Part shown: piece by piece, positions 1 through 10,057 of the stretch | Numbering within the stretch: the stretch's first letter is position 1 | Layout: every line of letters begins with the position of its first letter | DNA from: Sphingopyxis sp. | GTDB taxonomy: Bacteria > Pseudomonadota > Alphaproteobacteria > Sphingomonadales > Sphingomonadaceae | Assembly (NCBI RefSeq): GCF_016793825.1 | Contig: NZ_JAEULM010000003.1 | Span: 1 to 64,000 of the forward strand | Length of the DNA stretch: 64,000 nt | Direction of reading: 5' to 3' | Translations under genes and position numbers: made by a program | Notes under the pieces: generated by a model | Seen by the model: the letters and a program-made list of their open reading frames with translations, nothing else | What the model was told of the DNA's origin: nothing | Databases searched by the model: none

Positions 1-158
1 AGCACCTCTATGAACTCCCGCTGTCGCTGGGGCGTCCAGCCGTCCGACCGGCGCTGGCGGGCGACGGGTAGCCATTCGTAATCATCGGGATTGAAGCCGT
101 GGGCGTCGCGCGCGGCGGGTGTGGCGTTTGGGGCGGGGAAGGGGGTCTGATCGGTCAT
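1..158 (-). CDS. N-terminal fragment of an unrecognised protein
   Basis: The reverse strand opens with ATG at 158 and stays open to the window edge, giving about 52 residues that begin MTDQTPFPAPNATPAARD and reach a Trp-Thr-Pro-Gln-Arg-Gln-Arg-Glu-Phe-Ile segment. I recall similar N-termini (a DGWTPxRQRxFIExL stretch leading into a helix-turn-helix-like region) in sphingomonad hypothetical proteins, but the rest of the gene lies outside the window, so no function is assigned. No clear Shine-Dalgarno sequence precedes the ATG. It lies downstream of, and on the same strand as, the reverse transcriptase, 185 nt away. Confidence 0.5.
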   Translation of the reverse strand, partial: MTDQTPFPAPNATPAARDAHGFNPDDYEWLPVARQRRSDGWTPQRQREFIEV

Positions 159-343
159 CTGTAAAGATTAACCGATTTGGTACGCTGTAGGACAATAGAA
201 TTTTTTGAGGCGTAGGGCGCTGATCAGTAACCCGTGGTCAGCATGTTGATTGCGGCCATGACTGTTTTGCCATGATGAATTGTAGAGGGGGTGACGCGAT
301 GGACGCAGCTAAAGTTGCTGGGTCGCGTCGAGGGACGGCCCGT

Positions 344-1543
344 CTATTCGATGCCAAGGAAACGGCGTTGTTTTTTATTGAGGGCGCTAAAATGCTGGCC
401 CAACGCTTCTTCAATTGCGCTGACCAGCGCCGCGCGTTTCATTGTTGAGACTTCATGCACCAGTTCAGTGTGATTTGCCGCGCCTTTGTATGCCTGCAGG
501 TACCCGGACGAGAGAGCATCAAGGAAACCGCCCAGCCTTGGTAGCGTGACCCTTTTTTGCAGAAGCGCATCGACTCTACCCAAACCTGCAATCTTTGCCC
601 CGATGTTCTGAACGCATTTGTCGCTTATTCGAAGTTCGTACTCTCCGGAATCCGAAAACGCTATTTCCATTCCAAGAAATTCGGCGGATTCCTCGGGTTT
701 ATAAACCTTAGTCTTAGAGTTTTTTGTTCCGATAGCGCCAATGGATAGACTTAGCTTTTCAAGCTCACCTCGAAGAAATTTGTCAAAGGAAGTGCATTCT
801 TCTTCGCAATCAAAAAAGGCAACTATATCATCAACATATCTTATTGCTCGGTATCCGTGCTTTTCGAGCGTTTTGTCCAAATCTCTAAGTATCAACCCGG
901 CAAAATATGGAGATAGGGGCATGCCTTGACGGACGCCTTTTCCAGGGACAATTCCAGATCGTCCAATAATATTCCTCCAATCAGGGTCAAATCCGTCTTC
1001 AATCTCCGTATGTACAAACGGGATTATCAACTTGTGGAGAGATCGATGCGGTATTATTCTAGATGAGAGATCGACAATAATATCTCTAGGTATATTGTCG
1101 AAAAACTTCTCAATGTCGGCTTTGTAAACCCACTTGTGCTTGTTTCGGAAACGAATTGACTGAATTCGCGCGTCACCAACGGTTCGATTGGAGTTTCTTA
1201 TGAGGCCGTAGCTGATTGAGTTGAGAAGGCCGCGTTTCTCAAGCGCTGGCCTTATTTCATTGAGAATCGCAAATTGAACAATTCGATCGGCGATGGTTGG
1301 GACGCAAATAATGCGATGCCCGCCGTTTTCTTTCGGCTTCGCGATAGCCAAAAGGCCCTTAGGTTTAAAGTTTCCTCGAATCCTTTCCCGGATTTGATAA
1401 AACTCAGAAGCAATATTCTCTTGAAATTTTTTGCCTGATTTTCGGTCTATACCGAAACAGGACTTTCTGAGGCGCCGTCCCTCATATCGCCAGACACTTT
1501 CGAGATTAGCCCTCGAAAATGCATTGTCCAAGGCGTTAGCCAT
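344..1543 (-). CDS. Stand-alone reverse transcriptase (group II-like, unassigned class)
   Basis: A 399-aa RNA-directed DNA polymerase. Visible motifs: an RT0-like entry GIDRKSGKKF (about 31-40), fingers with PTIADRIVQ (82-90), motif A KADIEKFFDNI with Asp143, the template-grip segment GVRQGMPLSP (203-212), and the catalytic YVDD at 236-239, followed by a KTKVY/FLGMEI segment as in group II-type enzymes. No maturase (GIIM-like) or HNH domain follows. The last ~90 residues are basic and unassigned. Base composition is clearly more AT-rich than the neighbours, which suggests transfer. It follows thiC on the same strand after a 278-nt hairpin-rich gap. Lone RTs with structured leaders occur among defence-associated RTs (DRT types), but the class cannot be assigned by eye. 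An 8-bp hairpin just upstream of the ATG may mask the start. Confidence 0.88.
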   Translation of the reverse strand: MANALDNAFSRANLESVWRYEGRRLRKSCFGIDRKSGKKFQENIASEFYQIRERIRGNFKPKGLLAIAKPKENGGHRIICVPTIADRIVQFAILNEIRPALEKRGLLNSISYGLIRNSNRTVGDARIQSIRFRNKHKWVYKADIEKFFDNIPRDIIVDLSSRIIPHRSLHKLIIPFVHTEIEDGFDPDWRNIIGRSGIVPGKGVRQGMPLSPYFAGLILRDLDKTLEKHGYRAIRYVDDIVAFFDCEEECTSFDKFLRGELEKLSLSIGAIGTKNSKTKVYKPEESAEFLGMEIAFSDSGEYELRISDKCVQNIGAKIAGLGRVDALLQKRVTLPRLGGFLDALSSGYLQAYKGAANHTELVHEVSTMKRAALVSAIEEALGQHFSALNKKQRRFLGIE

Positions 1544-1821
1544 CTAGTTGCCGCCAGCCTTACCTAATCGCCCCATGCTGGCGGGTATCTAGGAGCCGAG
1601 CCTCCGCATTCGGAGAACCGGCATTTGCCACGTGTACGAAGCTGCGGGATACGGCCACGAAGGCGCGTTTCGCCGAAACTTCGACCTGACTACAGAAAGC
1701 GGCTTTCCACTTCTGAAGGCAAACCCAAATGGGGGTCGTTAGCCGCCCATGAAGATGGGGTAATCATGGCAACTTTGCAAGCGGCCTCCAATACTGCCCG
1801 CAAACATTGCTCCCGAACTAC
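1544..1821 (-). ncRNA. Candidate structured RNA / leader of the reverse transcriptase
   Basis: The 278 nt between the thiC stop and the RT start hold at least five short perfect hairpins: 1551-1584 (8-bp CCGCCAGC/GCTGGCGG, ending 7 nt from the RT ATG), 1602-1615 (CTCCG/CGGAG, 4-nt loop), 1667-1679 (GTTTC/GAAAC), 1695-1707 (GAAAG/CTTTC) and 1746-1759 (CCCAT/ATGGG, loop GAAG). Some short hairpins are expected by chance, but the density and the position directly before a lone RT suggest an RT-partner RNA. The boundaries and the existence of a discrete transcript are inference. No convincing gene lies here; the weak plus-strand frame over 1625-1825 has no family resemblance. Confidence 0.35.
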
Positions 1822-3872
<2,051 letters not shown>

Positions 3873-4107
3873 GGCGGACGTTAGGGCGGGGCGGGACGAA
3901 TGTCCACATCTCGTCATTCCCGTGAACCCTGGTCCGGCTTGCGGCGCGATCATCGCGGCGCAATCGCCAAATGCGGGCAAGGAGCCGCCAGGATCTGGAG
4001 GGCAGACCCTCATCCGCGCCGAAAATTGCCAACCCGGATGGGCTTGCGGGTACAGGTGGCGGCCGCATCGCTTTTGAACGAGCAGGATATATGCCGAGTA
4101 TTTCGAG

Positions 4108-6603
4108 TTAAAAAACCTTCCGAATGCCGAAGCTGATGAGCCTGCCGGGCGGATCGAGATAGGCCGGTTGATAGTTTAGCGGGGTCGAACCTGTGCTGTC
4201 GCGGACCTGTGGGCGTCGATCGAACAGGTTGACGATGCCCAGGGTCGTTCGCGCGCCCCGGAGCCATTGCGGTGCATTGGCGCCGCCGAAGCGGTCGGCA
4301 AGGTTCACGAACAGGTTGACGTTCACCGTCGCCAGGTCGGAGAAGGCCAGATCGCCGCCGCCGCTCGGATTGCGTATTATGGATCCGCTTTGCCAATTGA
4401 GCGTGATGCGCGCGCCCAGGCCCTTTTTGAAAAAGCCCGCCTGCAATTCGAGTTCGTGTCGCCTCGGACCGCCGCGCAAGTCGATCGCCGCACCATCGAG
4501 CAGGTCGAGCTTGGGCAGGTCCCGGCGGACGAGGATTTCATCTTGCAGACGCCACATATGATAGAGGCTGACAAATAGTCGGCTTTTCATATTCTCGAAA
4601 CGTCGTGCCATTGCGCTGTTGGGCTGAACCATCGCGACCATGGTACCTGACGGAGCCGCCGCCCGTGCCTCCGCCTCGCTCGAATAGGTCCGTACAGGGG
4701 CGTTGCGCATCCACGGTTCTACCGCTCCCAAGGGGCGAACGAAGTTGACGCCCCAGCGCAACTGCTTTTGACGGGACCGTTCGAAATTGAGCGGCCTGCC
4801 GTCGATTTGTGCGAGTCGGCCATCGATACCGCGCGTGAAGCGTTCCGGAAACGCGACCTCAATTTCCGGGGTCACGATCGGAAAGGGGGCGATCGGGTGG
4901 TCGACCCCCGTCGTGACATAATCCACGCTCAGGGTCAGGTCGGTCGCGGCCAAAGGTTTTGCGTTGAGGCCTAGCCGCAGGACGTGGCGATCGTCGGAAC
5001 GCAGAGTGGGATTGCCGCCGAATGTTTGTATGACATCCACCACCTCGCGTCGGGCAAAATCAAAGATACGAACATTCGGGGTCACGACAAGCGGCGCTCC
5101 CAGTTGCTCCATAGCTGGTGCGCCTTGTTCGTCGGAAACGGAGGCAACAAAGTTGATCGCTTCGACCGGCGCCCAGTTGAGACCATAGCCGAAGGTGCGC
5201 AGCGTGCCGAAATCGGAAAGTTGTTCGATCTCGAGATTGGCGTTGACGGAAAGATTGCCCAGCCCGGAACCACGCTGCGCACGCCGCCGGGTGATCGGCA
5301 CGTCGAGATTCACTTGTACAGCGCCGCTGTCGCGGGAAATCTCTGCCCGCTCAACGCTACCATTTTGCGAGACGCTGTTGAAATCGCGCTGTTCGAGGCT
5401 TCCCCGGACGTTTGCCGATATTGGACCGGCAGGCAATTGCAGCACCGGACCGCTCACCAAAATATTGGCGCTCGCATGGCTGTCGGAGGATTGTGTCTTG
5501 TTTCGTTCAGCGGCGATGTCGGTGAAAACCTTCGTGCGCAGGCGATCATAATTTCCTGTGAAGGTCCAAAGCCATTTACCGATTCTACCGTGCAAGGTGG
5601 TTCCGATATGGGCGGTCCGTGTATCGGTCCGTTGGGCCAACGGTCCATTCGCGTCGCGCCCCACAAGGCCGTTGATATTGGTCGCCTCGAAACGGCCATG
5701 CAGCGTGGACGACACATCGTCCAGAACGTTTCCGCTGATCAGGCCGCTGAGTGCCAGCCGTTCTATTTCGGGTAGCAGCGTCCGAAATTCGCCCGCATCC
5801 GGCACGTCCTCGAACTGTGCCAGGTTCCGTTCGCTTTCGAGCAGCGATGTCGATCGATTATACTCTGCGCCAAAGTCGAACCGCGTATTTCCCCGGATAG
5901 CAAAATAATTGGCTTGCGCATTGTCAGTGTCGTATCCTCCGGCACTGGGGAGGATATGGCCAAGCTGGCCGAGGCGAGAGCTGAATCTCTCAAATGTTAC
6001 GATATTGACGACCTTCTGATTAGCCCGATATCCATATCGCAAGGCTAGTTCCTCCGGGAACACCTCCATTCGTTCGATCGCCTCGGCGGGGATTTCAGCG
6101 ATCTCGGTGAAACTCGATACACGCCGTCCATTCAGCAGCGTGACGGGGCGGCTGTCCGCCGCTCCGCGACCGCCGGCCACTTGTGATCCCAGTGCCTGGA
6201 TGAGTTCCCCGATAGTACCGGCACCATAGGCGTCGATGTCGAGAGCGTTGAGCGTCCGTTCCGGCGGGATGTCTCCAACGACCGCTCCCCGAGGTCGCTG
6301 CCCGGTAACGAGGATGCTCCCGTCATTTTCCTGCGGCGGCGCATCGACCGCCGACCCGGCCCGCCCGCCGGTTTCAGGGTCTGAGGCCAGCGGGGGAGTT
6401 TCCTTGAATTGCTCTTCCAGATCTCGCTGTATATCGGTCGGCAGCGGATCGCCGTCAGCATCCAGATACTGTCGCTGCGGCGTTTCCACAGGTTCGGAAG
6501 GGGCTTGATCGGTTGCCGCAGGCGGCTCGGCCAGACAGGCGAGCGGAGCTATCGTCGTACCCCCGGCGATCAGCGCCGCGGCCAATCTAAGTCCTGGATT
6601 CAT
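4108..6603 (-). CDS. TonB-dependent outer-membrane receptor, last gene of the peptide/peptidase cassette
   Basis: The 831-aa product starts at ATG 6603 with a good ribosome site (AAGGGA six bases upstream) and a signal peptide ending near ACLAEPP. A GTG at 6696 that overlaps the preceding stop (GTGA) would add 31 unlikely residues. After a low-complexity acidic linker comes a plug domain (ILVTGQRP, IGELIQALG, VTLLNGRRVSS, IPAEAIERMEVFP, YGYRANQKVVNIV) and a long beta-barrel ending GRLISFGIRKVF, with the terminal Phe usual for outer-membrane barrels. This receptor subtype is common in sphingomonads and its ligands are mostly unknown. Placement directly after a secreted metallopeptidase suggests uptake of, or signalling by, a peptide fragment (inference). 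Confidence 0.85.
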   Translation of the reverse strand: MNPGLRLAAALIAGGTTIAPLACLAEPPAATDQAPSEPVETPQRQYLDADGDPLPTDIQRDLEEQFKETPPLASDPETGGRAGSAVDAPPQENDGSILVTGQRPRGAVVGDIPPERTLNALDIDAYGAGTIGELIQALGSQVAGGRGAADSRPVTLLNGRRVSSFTEIAEIPAEAIERMEVFPEELALRYGYRANQKVVNIVTFERFSSRLGQLGHILPSAGGYDTDNAQANYFAIRGNTRFDFGAEYNRSTSLLESERNLAQFEDVPDAGEFRTLLPEIERLALSGLISGNVLDDVSSTLHGRFEATNINGLVGRDANGPLAQRTDTRTAHIGTTLHGRIGKWLWTFTGNYDRLRTKVFTDIAAERNKTQSSDSHASANILVSGPVLQLPAGPISANVRGSLEQRDFNSVSQNGSVERAEISRDSGAVQVNLDVPITRRRAQRGSGLGNLSVNANLEIEQLSDFGTLRTFGYGLNWAPVEAINFVASVSDEQGAPAMEQLGAPLVVTPNVRIFDFARREVVDVIQTFGGNPTLRSDDRHVLRLGLNAKPLAATDLTLSVDYVTTGVDHPIAPFPIVTPEIEVAFPERFTRGIDGRLAQIDGRPLNFERSRQKQLRWGVNFVRPLGAVEPWMRNAPVRTYSSEAEARAAAPSGTMVAMVQPNSAMARRFENMKSRLFVSLYHMWRLQDEILVRRDLPKLDLLDGAAIDLRGGPRRHELELQAGFFKKGLGARITLNWQSGSIIRNPSGGGDLAFSDLATVNVNLFVNLADRFGGANAPQWLRGARTTLGIVNLFDRRPQVRDSTGSTPLNYQPAYLDPPGRLISFGIRKVF

Positions 6604-6692
6604 CCAGTTCCCTTCAACGCCCGACACGTCCCGCCGACCGTTCTCGAGGGCCGCTTGGGCGGTAGAAGGAAGCGGCCTGCGGTTCGGTCTTC

Positions 6693-7556
6693 TCACCGGC
6701 TGGCGCCGCCGCCATAGTCGGGATCACAGGCGATCCAGGTCAGGAAGTCAGCGTTTAACGCGTCGATTCCGTTTTCCCGTTCCTCATACCCGGTCCGGGC
6801 AAGTATCCACTGGTCAAGATTTTCGCCATCGCGGAAAGCTGCCGCCAATTGGGCGATGATAGCAGCGCTCTTTGTTCGGATGACCAGGAAGTCATAAAAA
6901 GCTGTGGCCGTGGAATAGAATTGGAGCGTCTCGTTGGATCGGGCCTCAAATACGGGCGCCAATTGCCCGGATGATGCGGGAATCGATCCCGTCGCCATCT
7001 CGGGGTGAACCATCGTCAAGAACCTCTGCAAGGGGATAAGCTTCGCTTCTCTGGCATAACGCACCGCCGCGCGGCGCCGAATCGCCTTCAGGGCCTCCCC
7101 TTCAAATGCTACGGCCGCCATCTCATCGAGCCAGTCAGGCGCATCGCCCCCATATTGATCGCGCTTCGTGCTGGGCACGAGGTAACGGACAAACAGGTCA
7201 TGGCCAATTTCGTGCCGCAACAAATAGACAGGTGGGGGAAGCGTCCGATTGGTGGAGCTTTTTCTGAAAGTCCACACATAGACGGGCAGGCCGTCCGGAG
7301 ACCGATCGCCCCATCTGGATGTCGTATAGTCTGAATCGACGATGCCGAAGCGCGCGTCGGCAAGGTTCAGCACTGATCCCGCCGATCGATACGCGGCGTT
7401 CCCTTCTTCCGTTGCCGACTCAGCACTTTCTGCGTCGACATCCACGTAACCGAATGCGGTGCTTCTGATGAACGATTGCCCCGAATGAGATTCCATGACC
7501 GAACTCATCGGGGGCATCAGGAGCATTATGGCAGCGACTCTCGGGACGGACAGCAT
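6693..7556 (-). CDS. Secreted HExxH zinc metallopeptidase-like protein
   Basis: A 287-aa protein with a hydrophobic N-terminus (LSVPRVAAIMLLMPP) compatible with a signal peptide or membrane anchor. It carries LLRHEIGHD with the HEIGH zinc motif at 115-119 and a downstream DWLDEMAA (141-148), whose Glu145 could be the third zinc ligand, as in gluzincin/peptidase-MA-like enzymes. No closer family is recognised. It begins 3 nt after the preceding gene's stop and its own stop precedes the receptor start by 89 nt, so the genes look co-transcribed. The expected role is periplasmic or surface proteolysis; the substrate is unknown, but the small secreted peptide two genes upstream is a candidate. Confidence 0.7.
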   Translation of the reverse strand: MLSVPRVAAIMLLMPPMSSVMESHSGQSFIRSTAFGYVDVDAESAESATEEGNAAYRSAGSVLNLADARFGIVDSDYTTSRWGDRSPDGLPVYVWTFRKSSTNRTLPPPVYLLRHEIGHDLFVRYLVPSTKRDQYGGDAPDWLDEMAAVAFEGEALKAIRRRAAVRYAREAKLIPLQRFLTMVHPEMATGSIPASSGQLAPVFEARSNETLQFYSTATAFYDFLVIRTKSAAIIAQLAAAFRDGENLDQWILARTGYEERENGIDALNADFLTWIACDPDYGGGASR

Positions 7557-7559
7557 ATG

Positions 7560-8033
7560 TCAGGGTTGACGCGCCGCTGAAAATGGTACCGCCGCAATGC
7601 CATCGATAGTCGCGACCCCCGCCAAATTCCGGCTTTCAGCATCGATCGAAAGTGAAAAGCTGACCTTCGGATTGGACTCTATGCTAAACGATACGGATCG
7701 TTCGGAAATGGACAATTCGTTCAGCGGAAGCCAACTCTTGCCATCGGACCGCATATATTTCCCGGACCAGGCTCCGTTCTCATTTCTGAAATCAAAGGTC
7801 CAGTCTCTCTGAAGAAATTTCCCCGTCCACACCCCCTCCGTCGCACGTCCTTCAATATTCTGCACGGCAGCCCGATTTGGGAGCGCGGGTGTCGTGGAAG
7901 AGGGCGACATAATAACGGCTGAAAGAACCATCATTGCCAAAGAAAAAATCATGACATTTCCAATGTTCTCAAGTCGTGATGTACCCCAGGTCCGCTTGGG
8001 TCGGCTATCGCGCAGATATTGGAAGGTGCTCAC
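7560..8033 (-). CDS. Small secreted or anchored beta-rich (lipocalin-like) protein
   Basis: Up to 157 aa from a GTG at 8033 (GGAAGG about 10 nt upstream); an ATG at 7952 would give about 130 aa starting directly with the hydrophobic segment MIFSLAMMVLSAVIM. The mature part alternates short beta-strand-like stretches (GVWTGKF, WTFDFRN, GAWSGKYM, SFSIES, FSLSID, LAGVATIDG, VPFSA). I associate this pattern with a small beta-sandwich domain found N-terminal to secreted serine or alpha/beta hydrolases in sphingomonads, here without any catalytic domain. It sits between the secreted peptide gene and the metallopeptidase. It may bind a ligand or act as a chaperone; function unknown. Confidence 0.6.
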   Translation of the reverse strand: MSTFQYLRDSRPKRTWGTSRLENIGNVMIFSLAMMVLSAVIMSPSSTTPALPNRAAVQNIEGRATEGVWTGKFLQRDWTFDFRNENGAWSGKYMRSDGKSWLPLNELSISERSVSFSIESNPKVSFSLSIDAESRNLAGVATIDGIAAVPFSAARQP

Positions 8034-8075
8034 ATGGCAAGCACCTTCCGCGGAGAAGCCCGCTAAGTCATTGAT

Positions 8076-8249
8076 TTAGACGTGGCCGCCTTGGGGAAAG
8101 CACAAGACACCTTCCACCGGACCTTCTGGTGTGTCAACAATAACAGGAACACATACTGATTGCGTCGTTTTGGTTGCAAGCGGTTCCGCATGGGCGACCG
8201 GAACGATTGTAGAAATCAGTATAGCGGCCGAAAATAGAACACGCTTCAT
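8076..8249 (-). CDS. 57-aa secreted peptide with two cysteines
   Basis: The start at 8249 is chosen because an AGGAGT ribosome site lies eight bases upstream and a textbook signal peptide (MKRVLFSAAILISTIVPVAHA) follows; a frame running in from 8342 has no such support. Cleavage after AHA would leave a mature peptide of about 36 residues containing VCVPVIVDTPEGP and VLCFPQGGHV, with two cysteines 16 apart that could form one disulfide, and a GGHV end. No known family is recognised. It is the first gene of a four-gene minus-strand cassette with a secreted small protein, an HExxH peptidase and a TonB receptor. It could be a precursor processed by the peptidase, or a secreted factor (inference). 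Confidence 0.6.
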   Translation of the reverse strand: MKRVLFSAAILISTIVPVAHAEPLATKTTQSVCVPVIVDTPEGPVEGVLCFPQGGHV

Positions 8250-8488
8250 CGATTTTACTCCTGTTTCTGCAAATGGGTTGGAACACGAACCCGATAAAAA
8301 TCTATGAAAGTAAGCAGAGGAATCAAGATAAAGCTCGACCAATTTTGAGTATTTTAAGTCGATCTTGGATCAATATCTGCTGAACGAGCGCGCAAAACGA
8401 TTGAACGTATACCCGGGATTTCAGATCGCTACTTCCAGCGAGTTGCAACATTGTGTCTCCGGAAAAGCGGGAATGACGATGACAGCGA

Positions 8489-9979
8489 GTGGGTGACAGC
8501 GCGAATCCCGCCCGCTACCACCGGTTCATGGGGGATAATCCGATACAGCAAGTAACGCGGCGCGACTGGATGGTCGTGCTGGGGCTGGCATTGGCGCTGC
8601 GGCTAGCGTCGGCGTGGTTCGAGACCGTGCTGCACCCCGACGAGGTCTATCAATATCTCGAAGGCGCGTTTCGCACGACGCACGCCTATTCGGTGATGAC
8701 CTGGGAATATCGCGACGGGATGCGCGCGGACCTTTATCCGTGGCTGCTGTCGTGGCCGATGCGGCTGGGCGAATGGATCGCGCCGGACAGCCGGCTGCCG
8801 ATCCTGTTGCCGCGTATCGTGATGGCGCTGCTGTCGCTGGGGATCGTCGGGGCGGCGGGATGGCTGGGGGCGCGGGTGTCGCGCGCGCATTTCTGGACGG
8901 CCGGGCTGCTGGCCGCCTTCTGGACCGACCTTGTCGGCTTCGCGCCGCATCCGCTGACCGAACAGATGGCGGCGCTGCTGACGGTGCCGGCGATCGCCCT
9001 GCTGGCGCGGCGCGACTGGAGCGCGCGGGTGCTCGTCGCCATCGGCTTTGCGCTGGGGATGGCCTTCCTGTTCCGGCCGCATCTGGCGCCCGCGATCGGC
9101 GTGACGGCGCTATGGTACCTTTGGACGGTGCGCTTTGCGGGCTTCGTGCCTTTGCTCGGCGGCAGTTTGCTGGCGCTCGCGGTCGGCGCGGGCAGCGACA
9201 TGCTCGGCGGCGACTATCCCTTTGAATGGATGGTCAATAATTTCACCCGCAACATCGTCGACAACGTCTCCGCCCGCTACGGCGTCTCCGGCCCGCTGGG
9301 CTATGTGCGCGAAGTTTGGCAAGTTTGGTCCGTCTGGACATTCCCGATCCTCGCGCTCGCGGCGTGGGGGGCGCGGCGCTACCCGCTGCTGCTGATCTTT
9401 GCGGTGGCGAATATCGTCGTGCACAGCGCCATCGGTCACAAGGAATATCGCTTCCTCATCCCGTCGCTCAGCGCGTTCATCCTGCTGGCGGGGGTGGCGA
9501 CCGCGGACTTTGCCGCATGGTGGGCGAAGCAGCGCAATCTGAACGCCGAGGGGCGGTTGCGGTTGCTGGTCGTGGTTTGGCTGCTCGCGGCGGCGACGGT
9601 GGTGCCGGTGTACAAGGCGCGCGATACGTTCATCGTGACATCGTTTACCGCAAAGGCGATCGACGACGCGCGCGCGCGACCCGATCTCTGCGGCTTCGCG
9701 CTCGTCGGGCGCGAGTTCGACGGAACCTATGGCTATGCGCGGCTGCGGCGCGACGTGCCGATCTTCATCCGCGGCAAGGGCGATCCAAAGATCGATCCCG
9801 CCTTCTATAATTATGCGGTTGTCTGGAACGGCTTTGAGGCTGAGCTGTCGTCGGCGTTCGTCAAAAGGGCGTGCACTGACGGCGAACAGAAGCAGTGCGT
9901 CTATGAGCGCGCGGGCGGGTGCAGCGAGGCGTCCTCACCGTCCGAGATCAACCGCTATCTCGCCGAGCATGATATGTAG
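8489..9979 (+). CDS. GT22-family (Alg9/PIG-B-like) mannosyltransferase-like membrane protein
   Basis: A multi-pass membrane glycosyltransferase of up to 496 aa. The first luminal/periplasmic loop has HPDEVYQYLE, the acidic motif of GT22 (ALG9/ALG12/PIG-B) enzymes that use lipid-linked sugars, and the later HKEYRFLIPSL segment is the second GT22 signature. About nine to ten hydrophobic helices follow, then a soluble C-terminal tail. In bacteria such proteins are usually of unknown acceptor, perhaps envelope glycolipids. The start is uncertain: GTG 8489, or ATG 8528 giving MGDNPIQQV; neither has a strong ribosome site. It is transcribed away from the peptide cassette across a ~240-nt AT-rich divergent region. 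Confidence 0.82.
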   Translation: MGDSANPARYHRFMGDNPIQQVTRRDWMVVLGLALALRLASAWFETVLHPDEVYQYLEGAFRTTHAYSVMTWEYRDGMRADLYPWLLSWPMRLGEWIAPDSRLPILLPRIVMALLSLGIVGAAGWLGARVSRAHFWTAGLLAAFWTDLVGFAPHPLTEQMAALLTVPAIALLARRDWSARVLVAIGFALGMAFLFRPHLAPAIGVTALWYLWTVRFAGFVPLLGGSLLALAVGAGSDMLGGDYPFEWMVNNFTRNIVDNVSARYGVSGPLGYVREVWQVWSVWTFPILALAAWGARRYPLLLIFAVANIVVHSAIGHKEYRFLIPSLSAFILLAGVATADFAAWWAKQRNLNAEGRLRLLVVVWLLAAATVVPVYKARDTFIVTSFTAKAIDDARARPDLCGFALVGREFDGTYGYARLRRDVPIFIRGKGDPKIDPAFYNYAVVWNGFEAELSSAFVKRACTDGEQKQCVYERAGGCSEASSPSEINRYLAEHDM

Positions 9980-10057
9980 CCGCGCTGGACTCCCGTTGCC
10001 GCCGTGGCATAGTCGCCAGGCAAGATCCACGAGACGCGCGGGCGGCGGGAGAGCGAG

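Noticed and set aside
159-343. Group II intron domain V or retron msr/msd downstream of the RT
   Set aside because: No domain-V-like stem with the AGC/GUUC pattern and no retron inverted repeats were found in the 185 nt.
291-473. Plus-strand frame starting GTG 291 near the RT 3' end
   Set aside because: It looks protein-like for only ~20 residues (MTRWTQLKLLGRVEGRPVYS) and then overlaps the RT coding end; no family and no clear continuation, so a truncated gene is possible but not supported.
344-1821. Diversity-generating retroelement
   Set aside because: No template/variable repeat pair and no variable target gene nearby; the grip motif is QGMPLSP rather than the DGR-type sequence.
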